DNA from: Aquabacterium sp.
Lineage (GTDB): Bacteria; Pseudomonadota; Gammaproteobacteria; Burkholderiales; Burkholderiaceae_C
Length of the DNA: 64,000 nucleotides
NCBI RefSeq assembly: GCF_016234775.1
Contig: NZ_JACRAH010000001.1
Location: forward strand, 271,502 to 335,501
Direction of reading: 5' to 3'
In this document: piece by piece, positions 54,022 through 63,359 of the stretch
Layout of the letters: every line of letters begins with the position of its first letter
Numbering within the stretch: position 1 is the stretch's first letter
Made by a program: the position numbers and the translations under genes
Notes under the pieces: model-generated
Seen by the model: the letters and a program-made list of their open reading frames with translations, nothing else
Told to the model about the DNA's origin: nothing
Database searches by the model: none

Positions 54022-55209
54022 TGAGCTTGAGGCGAAAGTGAGCAACTGGCTGGTGAGATCTTGCTGCCCTGCCAGCAGATCGCGTGCGTTTTCGCTGTTC
54101 CGGCGCCAGGAAGTGTCTGCCTGACGCCAGTCCGGCAGCGTGTCCGGCATGGGGCCCAGGCGGTTCCAGGCCATCCACCAGGCGTGCACCGATGCCCTCA
54201 AGGCAGCCGGCCAATCGGCCATCCAGCGCGCCATGAAGGCATCCAGTTTGCCGGCGTGCACGCCGTCATCTTGCTCATAGATGTGCCAGATATGCGGGCG
54301 GCCGGCCCACAGGGCGCGCACGGCGGAGTCTTCTCCACGCACCAGATTCAAGTCGCAGCACCAGAGCAGGCGGTCGAAGTCGTCCTGGGGCAAGGCGGGG
54401 AGCGGGTGCAGTCGCAAGGTGGCGTCTGGGTGGGTGCGGGCCCAGTCGGACGCGAGTCGGGTTGCGTGGCCAGGCGTGAGCAGTACCCTGGCCTGGGGGG
54501 CGGAGGTAGCCAGCCTGTCCAGCAGCTCAGCTACCGGTGCAGAGTCGTAGCAGAACAGCAAGATGGTGCCGCCGAGCTCGGCAGGTGTCTCTTGAACGCC
54601 CTGGTCATGGGGCAGATCCACACCGATCCGACGCAGGAACGCATCCTTCAGCGCTGGCGTGCTGGTTTCCGCCTGCCGACGCGCGATCAGATCGGGCTCG
54701 CGCAGCAAGCCACCCGTGGCTGGCGTGAAACCTGGGTAGAAAAAGCGCTTGCTCAGGCCCGCGCCCACGCCGGACCACACGGGTGAGCGCAAGCCGTGGC
54801 TGCGTTCCACATAGTCTTCCGCGCTCAGATATTCCAGATTGACCCATTGCGCCGGCAGGCCTTGCGCTGCGCGGGCTTGCATGCGTTCAATGAAGGCATC
54901 CGGTGGATCGCAGCCAAAAGCCTCCACGACCACATTGCCCGCTTTCAAGCCTGGGTTGGCCGATGCGGGCCTTTCTGCATCGTGCCAGCGGTGTACGGTG
55001 ACTCCTGGCTGCCCCTGGGCGCCAGGCAACCCCCAGGTCGCATCGCTCTCCGTCCATTGGAGGTACGGTGCCATCCAGTTGAGGGCACTGGCGTCATCGA
55101 TCCACAGGCGCACCTGTTGGCCACGCTGACCCAGGTCGCAGGCCAGCCGCCAGCACACACCGACATCGCCAAAGTTGTCGATGACACGACAAAACACATC
55201 CCACAGCAT
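54016..55209 (-). CDS. earP: EF-P arginine rhamnosyltransferase EarP
   Basis: EarP moves rhamnose from dTDP-beta-L-rhamnose to Arg32 of EF-P. The 397-residue GT-B protein starts [22 protein letters not shown], the family N-terminus with catalytic Asp residues in DNFGD. Further features are [35 protein letters not shown] with [12 protein letters not shown], and the nucleotide-binding end [25 protein letters not shown] (in two parts by eye). It is divergent from uvrC with 57 bases between them and sits just upstream of efp on the same strand. Confidence 0.96.
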   Translation of the reverse strand: MLWDVFCRVIDNFGDVGVCWRLACDLGQRGQQVRLWIDDASALNWMAPYLQWTESDATWGLPGAQGQPGVTVHRWHDAERPASANPGLKAGNVVVEAFGCDPPDAFIERMQARAAQGLPAQWVNLEYLSAEDYVERSHGLRSPVWSGVGAGLSKRFFYPGFTPATGGLLREPDLIARRQAETSTPALKDAFLRRIGVDLPHDQGVQETPAELGGTILLFCYDSAPVAELLDRLATSAPQARVLLTPGHATRLASDWARTHPDATLRLHPLPALPQDDFDRLLWCCDLNLVRGEDSAVRALWAGRPHIWHIYEQDDGVHAGKLDAFMARWMADWPAALRASVHAWWMAWNRLGPMPDTLPDWRQADTSWRRNSENARDLLAGQQDLTSQLLTFASSSG

Positions 55210-55266
55210 CGCGGGATTATGGCAAGCCCCGCGCAAGCCATGGGTTGTCAGAGACAATCCTGCCTC

Positions 55267-57411
55267 ATGAGTTTGCCGACAGACCCCGATCAAGCAAGGA
55301 ACCCTCAACCTGACGAAGGCGCGGCGGCCGTGGCCCAGGAGCAGGCACGCACGCAGGTCTGGGATCGCTTGCTGGCCGAGGTGGCCTCTTTGCCGGGCTT
55401 GCCTGGTGTCTACCGCTACTTTGATGCCCGCGGCGAGGTGCTGTACGTGGGCAAGGCGCGTGACCTCAAGAAGCGCGTTTCCAGCTACTTCCACAAGAAC
55501 CATGGCGGCTCGCGCATCGGGCACATGGTGTCGCGCATCGACCGCATGGAGACCACGGTTGTCCGCAGCGAGGCCGAAGCGCTGCTGCTGGAAAACAACC
55601 TGATCAAGACGCTCAACCCGCGCTACAACATCCTGTTTCGCGATGACAAGAGCTACCCGTATCTGAAGATCTCCACGCAGGGCTTCCCGCGCATGTCCTA
55701 CTACCGTGGCGCGGTGGACCGCAAACACCGCTACTACGGCCCGTATCCCAATGCCTGGGCGGTCAAGGAAACCATTCAGCTGATGCAGAAGGTCTTCCTG
55801 ATCCGAACCTGCGAAGACGCGGTGTTCAAGAACCGCAGCCGGCCCTGCCTGCTCTATCAGATCAAGCGTTGCAGCGGCCCCTGTGTGGACTTGGTCAGCC
55901 AGGAAGACTATGCCGCCAGTGTGGGCCAGGCCGAGCGCTTCCTGCTGGGTGAGCCCGAGGTGGTGCTGGAAGACCTGCAGACACGCATGATGTCGCACGC
56001 CGAGCGCCTGGAGTATGAGAAGGCTGCCGAGATCCGCAACCAGATCAAGTCGCTGTCAGCCGTGCTGCACCAGCAGTCGGTCGAGACCGTGATGGACAAG
56101 GATGTGGACGTGCTGGCGGTGAAGGTGCAGGGCGGTCGTGCCTGTGTGAACCTGGCCATGGTGCGTGGTGGTCGTCATCTGGGCGACCGGGCTCACTTCC
56201 CCGTTCACGTGCAGGACCATGTGCTGGCGCCGGATGAGTTGGCACCTGGCGATGCGGCAGGTGGTGACACCGCAGAGCAGGGCCATGCCGATGCGCTGAC
56301 CCATGCTACCGAGGTGCGCGTGCTGGAGGCCTTCCTGGCTCAGCACTACCTGGGCGGCGCGATGCCTGCCATGCTGATCCTCAGTCACCTGGTGGATCCC
56401 GAGTTGATCGAGGCTCTGGGTGAGCAGGGCGGGCGCAAGGTCCCGGTGGTGTACCAGCCGCGCGAGCAGCGTCGAGCCTGGCTGGACATGGCCATCACCG
56501 GCGCGACCCTGTCGCTGGCCCGTTTGCTCAGCGAGGAGGGCTCCCAGCAGGCACGCACCAGGGCGCTGGTGGAGGCGCTCAACCTCGATCTGGACCTGGA
56601 TGGGCGCGCTGCCGGCTTGTCGTCCGACGAGGCTGATGGCCGTGCCGAGGGGCAGGGCTCTGCGGAAGTGGGTACGTCTGAGGGGGCGCAAGAGCCGGAG
56701 GTCGGGGCGGCAGAGGCGGGCGATGCAGGTCAGGCCACTGCCACGCGCGATCCCCTGGCCAGCCTGCGCATCGAGTGTTTCGACATCAGCCACACGGCGG
56801 GCGAGGCCACACAGGCGTCCTGCGTGGTCTATGAGCAGCACAAGATGCAGTCCTCGCAATACCGTCGCTACAACATCAACGACATCACGCCGGGTGACGA
56901 TTACGCCGCCATGAAGCAGGCCCTGACGCGCCGCTACAGCGCGACGGGCACCAAGGCGGCACGGGTGCCGGACATCGTGCTCATCGATGGCGGCAAGGGG
57001 CAGGTGTCCATGGCGCGCGAGGTGTTCGAGACGCTGGGCATCCCACTGTCCATCATCGTGGGCGTGGAAAAGGGCGAAGGCCGCAAGGTGGGCCTGGAAG
57101 AACTGGTGTTCGCTGACGGGCGGCCCAAGCTGCAGCTGTCACCCAGCTCCGCTGCGCTGATGCTGGTGGCACAGATCCGCGACGAAGCCCACCGCTTTGC
57201 CATCACTGGCATGCGTGCCAAGCGGGCCAGTGTCCGCACTGGTGGCAGCCGTCTTGAGGATATTCCCGGTGTGGGGCCGAAGCGTCGGGCCAAGCTCCTG
57301 CAGCGATTTGGCGGCGTACGCGGCGTAGCATCGGCCAGTGTGGAAGAGCTGGCTACAGTCGAAGGTATTTCGCGTGAACTGGCCGAGGAGATCTATCGTG
57401 CATTGCGTTGA
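55267..57411 (+). CDS. uvrC: Excinuclease ABC subunit C
   Basis: UvrC makes both incisions in nucleotide excision repair with UvrB. The 714-residue protein shows a GIY-YIG domain ([21 protein letters not shown], residues 45-120), the UVR coiled coil that binds UvrB ([19 protein letters not shown], about 240-270), the RNase H-like nuclease domain with Asp residues ([17 protein letters not shown]), and two helix-hairpin-helix motifs at the C-terminus ([21 protein letters not shown]). It is about 100 residues longer than usual, mainly from an acidic Ala/Gly/Glu-rich insertion near residues 445-495. I start it at ATG 55267. Confidence 0.96.
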   Translation: MSLPTDPDQARNPQPDEGAAAVAQEQARTQVWDRLLAEVASLPGLPGVYRYFDARGEVLYVGKARDLKKRVSSYFHKNHGGSRIGHMVSRIDRMETTVVRSEAEALLLENNLIKTLNPRYNILFRDDKSYPYLKISTQGFPRMSYYRGAVDRKHRYYGPYPNAWAVKETIQLMQKVFLIRTCEDAVFKNRSRPCLLYQIKRCSGPCVDLVSQEDYAASVGQAERFLLGEPEVVLEDLQTRMMSHAERLEYEKAAEIRNQIKSLSAVLHQQSVETVMDKDVDVLAVKVQGGRACVNLAMVRGGRHLGDRAHFPVHVQDHVLAPDELAPGDAAGGDTAEQGHADALTHATEVRVLEAFLAQHYLGGAMPAMLILSHLVDPELIEALGEQGGRKVPVVYQPREQRRAWLDMAITGATLSLARLLSEEGSQQARTRALVEALNLDLDLDGRAAGLSSDEADGRAEGQGSAEVGTSEGAQEPEVGAAEAGDAGQATATRDPLASLRIECFDISHTAGEATQASCVVYEQHKMQSSQYRRYNINDITPGDDYAAMKQALTRRYSATGTKAARVPDIVLIDGGKGQVSMAREVFETLGIPLSIIVGVEKGEGRKVGLEELVFADGRPKLQLSPSSAALMLVAQIRDEAHRFAITGMRAKRASVRTGGSRLEDIPGVGPKRRAKLLQRFGGVRGVASASVEELATVEGISRELAEEIYRALR

Positions 57412-57427
57412 CGTAGCAGGTGGCAAG

Positions 57428-57946
57428 TTGGTCAGGCGTGTGGTGTCGTACGGCCTGTGGTTTGCCGTGGCCTTTGGTGTGGTGGGATGTAGCCTTTTTG
57501 GCAAGAAGGAAGAGCCGGCGGGTGTCAGCGCGCGGCCCGTTGCACCGACGCCTGTGCCTATGCCGACAACGGTAAACACCTCGAAGGGGGCGATCAAGCT
57601 CCCCGTACCCAACACACCGAAAAGCTGGGCCGACGCACGGCAACAGGCTGCCAACCGCATGGTCTTGGCCAATCCCGACGTGGTCTACACGGGCAAGCCG
57701 CCCGACATCCTGCTGGCGATTCCGGTGTTGACGATTGAACTCCATGCCGATGGCGGCATCAAGAACATTGCCGTGATGCGCTACCCCAGTCAGGCTCGTG
57801 AAACCGTCGCCATGGCCATGGCGGCCGTCAGGCGCGCCGCGCCCTTTGGTGATGTCAGTCGCTTGCCCAAACCCTGGAAGTTCAATGAGACCTTTTTGTT
57901 CAATGCGGACAAGAAGTTCAAGCCGATGACACTGGATCAGCGTTGA
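57428..57946 (+). CDS. Putative lipoprotein, TonB-C-like, unknown function
   Basis: A 172-residue protein read from TTG 57428 (AGGTGG four bases upstream). The signal is basic RR then VVSYGLWFAVAFGVVG with a lipobox ending at Cys, so it is a probable lipoprotein. A Pro-rich linker (ARPVAPTPVPMPTT) leads to a compact domain with ILLAIPVLTIELHADGGI, AMAMAAVRRAAPFG and ETFLFNADKKFKPMTL. The domain aligns with the periplasmic protein at 10357-10776. It lies 16 bases after uvrC and before pgsA, so it is read with them. The start is uncertain; GTG 57398 and 57440 are alternatives. Confidence 0.7.
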   Translation: MVRRVVSYGLWFAVAFGVVGCSLFGKKEEPAGVSARPVAPTPVPMPTTVNTSKGAIKLPVPNTPKSWADARQQAANRMVLANPDVVYTGKPPDILLAIPVLTIELHADGGIKNIAVMRYPSQARETVAMAMAAVRRAAPFGDVSRLPKPWKFNETFLFNADKKFKPMTLDQR

Positions 57947-57975
57947 AGCGCTCTGTTACGGGGCACAATGCACCC

Positions 57976-58542
57976 ATGTTCTGGACCTTGCCCACCTTGC
58001 TCACATGGGCGCGGATCGTTGCGATTCCGCTGATCGTGGGCCTCTTCTATCTGCAGTGGCCGATCGCCAAGATCAACCTGTTCGCGAGTGTCTTGTTCGT
58101 GGTCGTTGCCCTGACGGACTGGCTGGATGGATGGTTGGCGAGGCGCCTCAATCAGACGTCGTCCTTCGGGGCCTTCCTGGATCCTGTGGCAGACAAGTTC
58201 CTGGTTTGCGCATCGCTGTTGATCCTGCTGGAGTTCAAGCGGGTGACGGCACCGGTGGCGTTGATCATCATCGGGCGAGAGATTGCCATCTCGGCCTTGC
58301 GTGAGTGGATGGCGCAAATCGGCGCATCGCGCAGCGTGGCCGTGCACATGCTGGGCAAGCTCAAGACGGCGGCGCAGATGGCGGCCATCGTGTTGCTGCT
58401 GTACGACGGTGATATCGGCCTGGGCCTGCACACACGCGTGCTGGGCACATGGCTCATATACGTGGCCTGTGGTCTGACCATCTGGTCCATGGCCTATTAC
58501 CTGCAAAAGTCCCTGCCCGACATCCGCGCCAAGGCGCGTTGA
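57976..58542 (+). CDS. pgsA: CDP-diacylglycerol--glycerol-3-phosphate 3-phosphatidyltransferase
   Basis: PgsA makes phosphatidylglycerol phosphate, the committed step of phosphatidylglycerol and cardiolipin synthesis. The 188-residue inner-membrane protein begins MFWTLPTLLTWARI and carries the CDP-alcohol motif D-x2-D-G-x2-A-R-x8-G-x3-D-x3-D (DWLDGWLARRLNQ, FGAFLDPVADK). Four or more hydrophobic helices follow. I start it at ATG 57976; a longer frame from 57943 lacks family support. It follows the lipoprotein gene by 29 bases. Confidence 0.95.
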   Translation: MFWTLPTLLTWARIVAIPLIVGLFYLQWPIAKINLFASVLFVVVALTDWLDGWLARRLNQTSSFGAFLDPVADKFLVCASLLILLEFKRVTAPVALIIIGREIAISALREWMAQIGASRSVAVHMLGKLKTAAQMAAIVLLLYDGDIGLGLHTRVLGTWLIYVACGLTIWSMAYYLQKSLPDIRAKAR

Positions 58543-58649
58543 ACACAGTCCGCATAAGGCATCTCGTCGCAGCGAGTTGCCATCGCTTGCCTGCTGTCAA
58601 GCGTGCATATCCGCGTCTTCCTCAGGTAGGACGCCGGAATGATTGGGCA

Positions 58650-58655
58650 TAGAAT
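58650..58655 (+). promoter_or_regulatory. Candidate -10 for the HU gene
   Basis: TAGAAT in the context GGGCATAGAAT lies about 125 bases before the HU start. The -35 is weak. The leader between includes a CCCGG/CCGGG inverted repeat (near 58662-58678) with no T-run. Confidence 0.35.
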
Positions 58656-58777
58656 CATTTTCCCGGTTCTCAGCCGGGTCGAGCGGTCCTTACGGTGCTG
58701 TCCCCGACCGACGTAGCGCTGCAAGCACGCCAGGATTTTGGAACTCGTTTCGTGGCATCTTTTTGAGGGGATTTTTC

Positions 58778-59050
58778 GTGAACAAGTCCGAGCTGATTGA
58801 ACACATCGCCCAGCAGGCCGACATCTCCAAGGCAGCCGCTGGCCGCGCCCTGGACGCGGTCATCGGTGGTGTGTCTACCACACTGAAAAAGGGCGGCAGC
58901 GTGTCGCTTGTTGGGTTTGGCACCTTTGCCGTGAGCACGCGCGCGGCCCGTACTGGGCGTAACCCTCGCACGGGCGACGCCATCAAGATCAAAAAAGCCA
59001 AGGTACCCAAGTTTCGTCCCGGCAAGGCACTCAAAGACGCTGTGAACTGA
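58778..59050 (+). CDS. hupB: HU-family DNA-binding protein
   Basis: HU is a dimeric nucleoid protein that bends DNA. The 90-residue protein starts at GTG 58778 ([22 protein letters not shown]) with GAGGGG seven bases upstream. It has the flexible arm residues [20 protein letters not shown] and ends KALKDAVN. The size and motif are those of HU beta rather than IHF. A tRNA-Val gene follows on the same strand after 26 bases. Confidence 0.95.
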   Translation: MNKSELIEHIAQQADISKAAAGRALDAVIGGVSTTLKKGGSVSLVGFGTFAVSTRAARTGRNPRTGDAIKIKKAKVPKFRPGKALKDAVN

Positions 59051-59059
59051 GACTAGAAT
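59051..59059 (+). promoter_or_regulatory. -10 element for tRNA-Val
   Basis: GACTAGAAT, with TAGAAT at 59054-59059, lies 17 bases before the tRNA and just after the hupB stop. No clear -35 is seen. Confidence 0.4.
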
Positions 59060-59076
59060 ATCGTTTTCTGTCTGTC

Positions 59077-59152
59077 GGGTGCTTAGCTCAGTTGGTAGAG
59101 CGGCGCCCTTACAAGGCGTAGGTCGGGGGTTCGAGCCCCTCAGCACCCACCA
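59077..59152 (+). tRNA. tRNA-Val (TAC anticodon)
   Basis: A 76-base cloverleaf, acceptor GGGTGCT/AGCACCC, anticodon loop CTTACAA so the anticodon is TAC, T-loop GGTTCGAGCCC, CCA encoded. D-arm TTAGCTCAGTTGGTAGAGC is standard. Confidence 0.97.
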
Positions 59153-59304
59153 CCGATAGCGAAGATTTGAAGGCGAACCTTGGTTCGCCTTTGTGTTGTC
59201 TGAGGTCTGCCTTCTTCTTTTTGGCTGCAGCACACCTCAAACGCGGTTTGTACTTATGTACTTAAACGGCCCTCAAGAAGGCCGACACCAACTGGTCCAT
59301 CGCC

Positions 59305-61242
59305 ATGTTTGATTTCGTTCGCAAGCACACCCGCATCCTGCAGATTCTGCTGATCCTGCTCATCCTGCCGTCGTTCGTTGTTTTCGGCATTCAGGGTTAT
59401 TCAAGCTTTTCCAGCGACGAAGGGGTGGTTGCCAAGGTCGGCTCTCAGAAGATCATGCAGACCGAGTGGGACAACGCCAACCGCAACGTGGCGGAGAACT
59501 ACCGCGCTCAACAGCCTGGCATCGATGCCAAGTTGTTTGACACGCCAGAATTCAAGAGCAAATCTCTGGACTCGCTGGTCAGGCAGTCTGTGTTGTCCGT
59601 CGCTGCGTTCGACCAGAATTTGAGTGCGCCGGTTTCGAGGCTGGTTCGGGCGTTTGCAACCGATCCCCGATTCGCCTCTTTGCGCAATCCCGACGGCAGC
59701 CTTAACAAGCAGTTGCTGGAAGCGCAAGGCATGACGCCTGCTCGCCTGGAAGCGCTGTTGCGTCAGGAATTGACCATGGCCCAGGTGCTGGGCGGTGTTC
59801 AGTCAACCGGTCAGACATCCACGGTGGCGACCAAGGCGGCCTTGGAAGCGATGTTTCAGGTTCGCGATGTTCAGTGGATGAAGTTCGAGCCGAAGGCCTA
59901 TGCGGCTGCGCTGAACCCTGGCGTCGATCAACTGCAGGCTTTCTACAAGGATCCCGCCAACTCGGGTTGGTTGACGGAGCCCGAGAAGGCTGACGTCCAG
60001 TTTCTGGTGCTTGACCTTGAGGCGCTCAAGACGCGGGTGAGTGTCAATGAGGATGACTTGCGTCGCTCTTACAAAGAGAATGAAAAGCGCTTTACGGTAC
60101 CGGAAGAGCGGCGCGCTCGCCACATCCTTGTCGAAGTGAAGAAGGATGCATCCGTCGAGCAGAAGAAGGCGGCTCGCGCCAAGGCCGAGCAACTGCTGGC
60201 TCAACTCCAGAAAAATCCTTCGCAATTTGCAGAGCTGGCCAAGAAGAACTCTGATGATCCTGGGTCCGCTGCCAATGGCGGTGACCTCGACTTCTTTGGT
60301 CGTGGCGCCATGACCAAGGCGTTTGAAGATGCCGCGTTCGCGCTCAAGCCTGGCCAGATCAGTGATGTGGTGGAAAGCGACTATGGTTTCCACATCATTT
60401 TGTTGACCGAGGTCCGTGGTGGCCAGACGCAGCCTTACGAGGCAGTGAAGGCGCAACTGGAGGATGACGCTCGCAAGCAGTTGGCCCAGCGCGAGTTCGC
60501 CAGCGTGGCTGAGAAATTCACCAACGGTGTGTACGAGCAGTCTGACAGTCTCAAGCCCACCGCAGACGAGTTGAAATTGCAGATCCAGAGCGCAAGCGGT
60601 GTGTTGCGTGATCCAGGTTCGAAGGATCAGGGCGTGCTTTCCAATCGACGAGTGCTCGATGCGCTGTTTGATCCTGCCAACCGCAGCAAGTCGCGTAACA
60701 CCGAGGCCATCGAGGTCGGCCCCAGCAAGTTGGTGTCGGCTCGCATCGTGAAGTACAGCCCCGCTACTCGCCAGCCTTTTGAAGCCGTGCAGACACAGTT
60801 GCGTGAGCGCTGGGTTGCCTCTGAATCTTTGAGGGCTGCTCGTAAGGATGCCGAGGGGAAAATGGCTTTGTGGAAGCAGTCGCCCGAGAAGTCGCAATTG
60901 CCTGCATCGGTGCAGATGTCTGGCAAGACGATCTATAACCAGCCACCCGTTGTTCTCGAGTCGGCCTTGCGCATTCCGGAAAAGCAGTTGCCTGCCTGGA
61001 CGGTGGTTGATCTGGGGCCTGAGGGCGTTGCCCTGCTGAAGGTCAACAAGGTGCTGCCAATGCAGATCTCAGAGCAGGAGTTGGGTGAGGCGCAGTCTCA
61101 GTATGGTGGCTATTGGGGCAAGGCAGAGGCTGATGCCTACTACCGTGCACTGAAGCGGCAGTACAAGGTTCAGTTTGTCAATGAAGGCAAGAAGACCATG
61201 GACAAGGTCACTGAATCGCAAAAAACTTCGGCGGCTGAGTAA
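59305..61242 (+). CDS. ppiD: Periplasmic peptidyl-prolyl isomerase, PpiD type
   Basis: PpiD is a membrane-anchored chaperone that helps newly secreted proteins near the Sec exit. The 645-residue protein has one N-terminal membrane helix ([20 protein letters not shown]), a SurA-like N-terminal chaperone region (residues 40-260), and a parvulin domain at about 265-365 ([35 protein letters not shown] and [11 protein letters not shown]). A second chaperone-type region follows to the C-terminus. It is flanked by tRNA genes on both sides on the same strand. Confidence 0.94.
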   Translation: MFDFVRKHTRILQILLILLILPSFVVFGIQGYSSFSSDEGVVAKVGSQKIMQTEWDNANRNVAENYRAQQPGIDAKLFDTPEFKSKSLDSLVRQSVLSVAAFDQNLSAPVSRLVRAFATDPRFASLRNPDGSLNKQLLEAQGMTPARLEALLRQELTMAQVLGGVQSTGQTSTVATKAALEAMFQVRDVQWMKFEPKAYAAALNPGVDQLQAFYKDPANSGWLTEPEKADVQFLVLDLEALKTRVSVNEDDLRRSYKENEKRFTVPEERRARHILVEVKKDASVEQKKAARAKAEQLLAQLQKNPSQFAELAKKNSDDPGSAANGGDLDFFGRGAMTKAFEDAAFALKPGQISDVVESDYGFHIILLTEVRGGQTQPYEAVKAQLEDDARKQLAQREFASVAEKFTNGVYEQSDSLKPTADELKLQIQSASGVLRDPGSKDQGVLSNRRVLDALFDPANRSKSRNTEAIEVGPSKLVSARIVKYSPATRQPFEAVQTQLRERWVASESLRAARKDAEGKMALWKQSPEKSQLPASVQMSGKTIYNQPPVVLESALRIPEKQLPAWTVVDLGPEGVALLKVNKVLPMQISEQELGEAQSQYGGYWGKAEADAYYRALKRQYKVQFVNEGKKTMDKVTESQKTSAAE

Positions 61243-61259
61243 AAAGCCAAAAAGCGCGC

Positions 61260-61265
61260 TATAAT
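61260..61265 (+). promoter_or_regulatory. -10 element for tRNA-His
   Basis: A perfect TATAAT lies 15 bases before the tRNA-His 5' end, just after the ppiD stop. No clear -35 is seen. Confidence 0.45.
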
Positions 61266-61279
61266 CGTAGTCTTTCAGC

Positions 61280-61356
61280 GGTGGCTATAGCTCAGTTGGT
61301 AGAGTCCCAGATTGTGATTCTGGTTGTCGTGGGTTCGAGTCCCATTAGCCACCCCA
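61280..61356 (+). tRNA. tRNA-His (GTG anticodon)
   Basis: A 77-base tRNA with the extra 5' G (G-1) typical of tRNA-His, acceptor GTGGCTA/TAGCCAC, anticodon stem CCAGA/TCTGG with loop TTGTGAT so the anticodon is GTG, T-loop GGTTCGAGTCC and encoded CCA. Confidence 0.97.
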
Positions 61357-61362
61357 CAGAAT

Positions 61363-61402
61363 AAAAAATCCCCCAGAAGATTGATTCTTCTAGGGGATTT
61401 TT
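61363..61402 (+). terminator. Rho-independent terminator after tRNA-His
   Basis: AAAAATCCCCC-AGAAGA pairs with TCTTCT-A-GGGGATTTTT around TTGAT, with one C-A mismatch. The symmetric A and T tracts allow use on both strands, ending the minus-strand gene at 61467 too. Confidence 0.85.
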
Positions 61403-61466
61403 CTTTGCGCTGGCAGATTTGATGTGTGCCGAACGAGCGCACAACGCTGCCGCAGCTAAGATGTGT

Positions 61467-62009
61467 TTACGGGCCTGGTGCTCTCAGAGCCTGCATTTGA
61501 GCCTTCAGTGCGGCGACCGCGGCTTTTCTGGCCTTGCGGGCGTCTTGCTCATAGCGGTTGATGGCGCTGTTGCGCAAGGCCAGGCATTTCTCAAGGGTTG
61601 CCAGATACTTGTCAGGTGTATAGGTGTTTTGCGAACCTATATAGACGTTGCGTATTTCCGCGCGCCCACCAAAGCGGGGCAAGAGAACAGAAAGATCTGC
61701 AGTTAGTGCGCGCCCGGGTCGCTGGCGAACAATGGGGCCTGAAATACCTGCGGGCAGGTCAGACTTTTTGTGGGCGCTGGGCCGATGTTTGATTGTCGTG
61801 GATGCGGGCGCAACATTCATGCGTGCTACGAGTTCCGACAATGCGTTTGCCAGTGACCGCCTTGGATCAGCAGCCTCGCCATCGGAAAAAAGTTTGGTGC
61901 CTTGATACCTGACTTGCCATCCATGGGTGGATGTGGAGTCAATACGCTGGATGCCTTGGGGAACTTGAAAGCACTGGCCGTCGGGAAGCGTTACTTCACG
62001 GGTTTTCAT
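61467..62009 (-). CDS. Hypothetical protein with AP2-like N-terminal region
   Basis: A 180-residue protein. Residues 15-65 (GIQRIDSTSTHGWQVRYQG, KLFSDGEA, RRSLANALSEL) resemble the small AP2-type DNA-binding domain: a three-stranded sheet with a W, then a helix. The remainder is basic and Ala/Arg-rich, ending in a helix (ALRNSAINRYEQDARKARKA). AP2-like domains occur in homing endonucleases and phage-related proteins. I recognise the pattern only loosely. It is the first minus-strand gene after the tRNA-His terminator. Confidence 0.4.
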   Translation of the reverse strand: MKTREVTLPDGQCFQVPQGIQRIDSTSTHGWQVRYQGTKLFSDGEAADPRRSLANALSELVARMNVAPASTTIKHRPSAHKKSDLPAGISGPIVRQRPGRALTADLSVLLPRFGGRAEIRNVYIGSQNTYTPDKYLATLEKCLALRNSAINRYEQDARKARKAAVAALKAQMQALRAPGP

Positions 62010-62058
62010 GGTTGCGCCTAAAGAATTGAATGTCGACTCCCCTGTGAATTTGCCTGGA

Positions 62059-62277
62059 TTATGCGTCCGTCACCCTCGATTTGTCATGGCTATCGTTTGC
62101 GCAGTGCGGGCAAAGGCAAGCCTTGTTCAGGAGAACTGCTGGAATGCGGGCGAGCGCATCCGGCTTGATGCGTGCCTCGGTGCACCAGCATTCAACTGGT
62201 GTGTGTCCTGCCCCCGTCAATGCGCAATGATTTAGGGCACCACACAAAGGGCATGTGTGGTCGTCTGACGAAGACAT
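62059..62277 (-). CDS. Cysteine-rich CWC-type small protein
   Basis: A 72-residue protein with CPLCGALNHCAL near the start, ECWCTEARI in the middle and ACLCPHCAND near the end; eight Cys are arranged as expected for a zinc-binding CWC family protein of unknown function. It starts at ATG 62277 (MSSSDDHTC). The 50-residue Lys-rich frame ends 16 bases upstream, so they may be co-transcribed. Confidence 0.8.
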   Translation of the reverse strand: MSSSDDHTCPLCGALNHCALTGAGHTPVECWCTEARIKPDALARIPAVLLNKACLCPHCANDSHDKSRVTDA

Positions 62278-62293
62278 CTGTGGCACACGAAAA

Positions 62294-62446
62294 TCAAGGC
62301 GTTGGTGCGGGCGATTCTTTGGGCATGTCCGCAGTTTGAATGGGCTCGTCTGTCGCATGGGCCTTTCTCATGGCTTTCTCTTCCTTCTTTTTCTTCTTTT
62401 CCAGCTCTCTCTGGCGCTTCTCGAACTGGTAATTTGGCTTGGCCAT
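62294..62446 (-). CDS. Small Lys/Glu-rich protein (50 residues)
   Basis: An open frame from ATG 62446 to TGA 62294 with a good ribosome site (AAGGA about six bases upstream). It encodes MAKPNYQFEKRQRELEKK, then a Lys/Glu run (KKKEEKAMRKAHATDEP) and a Pro-rich end. The N-terminal MAKPNYQFEKRQRE pattern recurs in short conserved hypothetical proteins that I associate with betaproteobacteria. It is charged and probably helical or disordered, with no signal peptide. Function unknown; it is just upstream of the CWC gene. Confidence 0.6.
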   Translation of the reverse strand: MAKPNYQFEKRQRELEKKKKKEEKAMRKAHATDEPIQTADMPKESPAPTP

Positions 62447-62539
62447 GGCAATCCTTCTTTGGTGATGGACTCACGATACATCAATTGACACAGAAAGCGG
62501 GTCAGCTCGCGGTAGATCGTGGCTCGGGAAAGTCCGGGG

Positions 62540-62950
62540 CTACGTTGGATCCCCGGTGTTGATTCGACCTCTTGCAGCCTTGACTTCGGCGCGAACGGCC
62601 TTGCCCTTCAAGCGCTTCAGCCGTGAGCCGTATGTCGGCTTCGTTGGATGCCGGGGCACTTGAACGACGGCGGCCTCGTCGATGAGCGTCGTCAGCCGTG
62701 CGAGTGCCTCGGCTTTGTTGTCTTCCAGGCTGCGCGATGATTGCGCCTTGATGATCAGAATGCCATCTTTGTTGACTCTTGAGCGCGGCAGTGCGAGCAA
62801 CTTTTGCTTGATGTCCGCCGGTAGCGATGATGCAAGGATGTTGAATCGCAAGTGCACTGCGTTCGACACTTTGTTCACATTTTGCCCACCCGGTCCTTGA
62901 GCGCGGATGGCCGTGAAATCGACTTCCCCGGGTTGAAGGTGCGCAGTCAT
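62540..62950 (-). CDS. arfB: Alternative ribosome-rescue factor ArfB
   Basis: ArfB is a class I release-factor-like hydrolase that frees peptides from stalled ribosomes without a stop codon. The 136-residue protein has the catalytic GGQ in RAQGPGGQNVNKVSNAVHLRF at residues 18-38 and a basic C-terminal tail (GSRLKRLKGKAVRAEVKAARG) that enters the empty mRNA channel. The length and tail separate it from RF1/RF2. It follows the DUF2185-like gene after 32 bases on the same strand. Confidence 0.94.
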   Translation of the reverse strand: MTAHLQPGEVDFTAIRAQGPGGQNVNKVSNAVHLRFNILASSLPADIKQKLLALPRSRVNKDGILIIKAQSSRSLEDNKAEALARLTTLIDEAAVVQVPRHPTKPTYGSRLKRLKGKAVRAEVKAARGRINTGDPT

Positions 62951-62982
62951 GTGATTTTGTTGTTGCAGGAAGTTGAGCGGTG

Positions 62983-63333
62983 TCAGTCTTCGTCAGGTTC
63001 CCAATCACCGGCTTCCTGAAAGTCTCCTTCACCATGTGGCTTTTCAAAGGCTGACCCGATTGGCGCGTTCAGGAAGGGCAGCACGGAAGGGGCCACGTTC
63101 GCAATGATGTTCACGTCATGGGTGCCCTGGTTTCTGGCGTTCTCCATGTAGGCATCACTTTCCAGCCCAGACAGGAAGCGCCAACCGCTGTCACCGTTAA
63201 ACAAGGGTTGTTCGCGGTACATGAAACGTACAGGTCGCCCCTCGACTGTGATCTTGTCGGTTGCTATGCATGAGCCAAGGCCTGTCATCAATGGTTTGAT
63301 CTGATCCGGTGTGAGATGGAGTTTCTTGCTCAT
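62983..63333 (-). CDS. DUF2185/Imm33-like protein
   Basis: A 116-residue acidic protein with a GCSCIATDKI-type strand (GLGSCIATDKITVEGRPV), GWRFLSGLESDAYMENARNQG, NIIANVAPSVLPFLNAPIGSAFEK. This pattern (xGWRFxSGxExxxYMxxxxN, IANxxPxxxPFLxxPxGxxFE) is that of the DUF2185 family, also called Imm33 when near toxins. Its gene starts 26 bases after the SLATT gene stop in the same direction, so the pair is probably one unit. Confidence 0.8.
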   Translation of the reverse strand: MSKKLHLTPDQIKPLMTGLGSCIATDKITVEGRPVRFMYREQPLFNGDSGWRFLSGLESDAYMENARNQGTHDVNIIANVAPSVLPFLNAPIGSAFEKPHGEGDFQEAGDWEPDED

Positions 63334-63359
63334 GTTGTTCAGATCGTGTCGGGTAAGGA

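Noticed and set aside
54796..55266. N-terminal extension of uvrC by 157 codons
   Set aside because: The region is the 5' part of earP on the other strand, and the UvrC family begins at about the 55267 start.
58662..58678. CCCGG/CCGGG repeat upstream of hupB as a terminator for pgsA
   Set aside because: Short arms, no T tract; too weak to call.
62440..62600. Minus-strand frame containing PGLSRATIYREL, reminiscent of an AlpA-like helix-turn-helix
   Set aside because: It overlaps arfB and the small Lys-rich gene in another frame, has no start codon in a sensible place and lacks the rest of the AlpA pattern; probably chance, at most a remnant.
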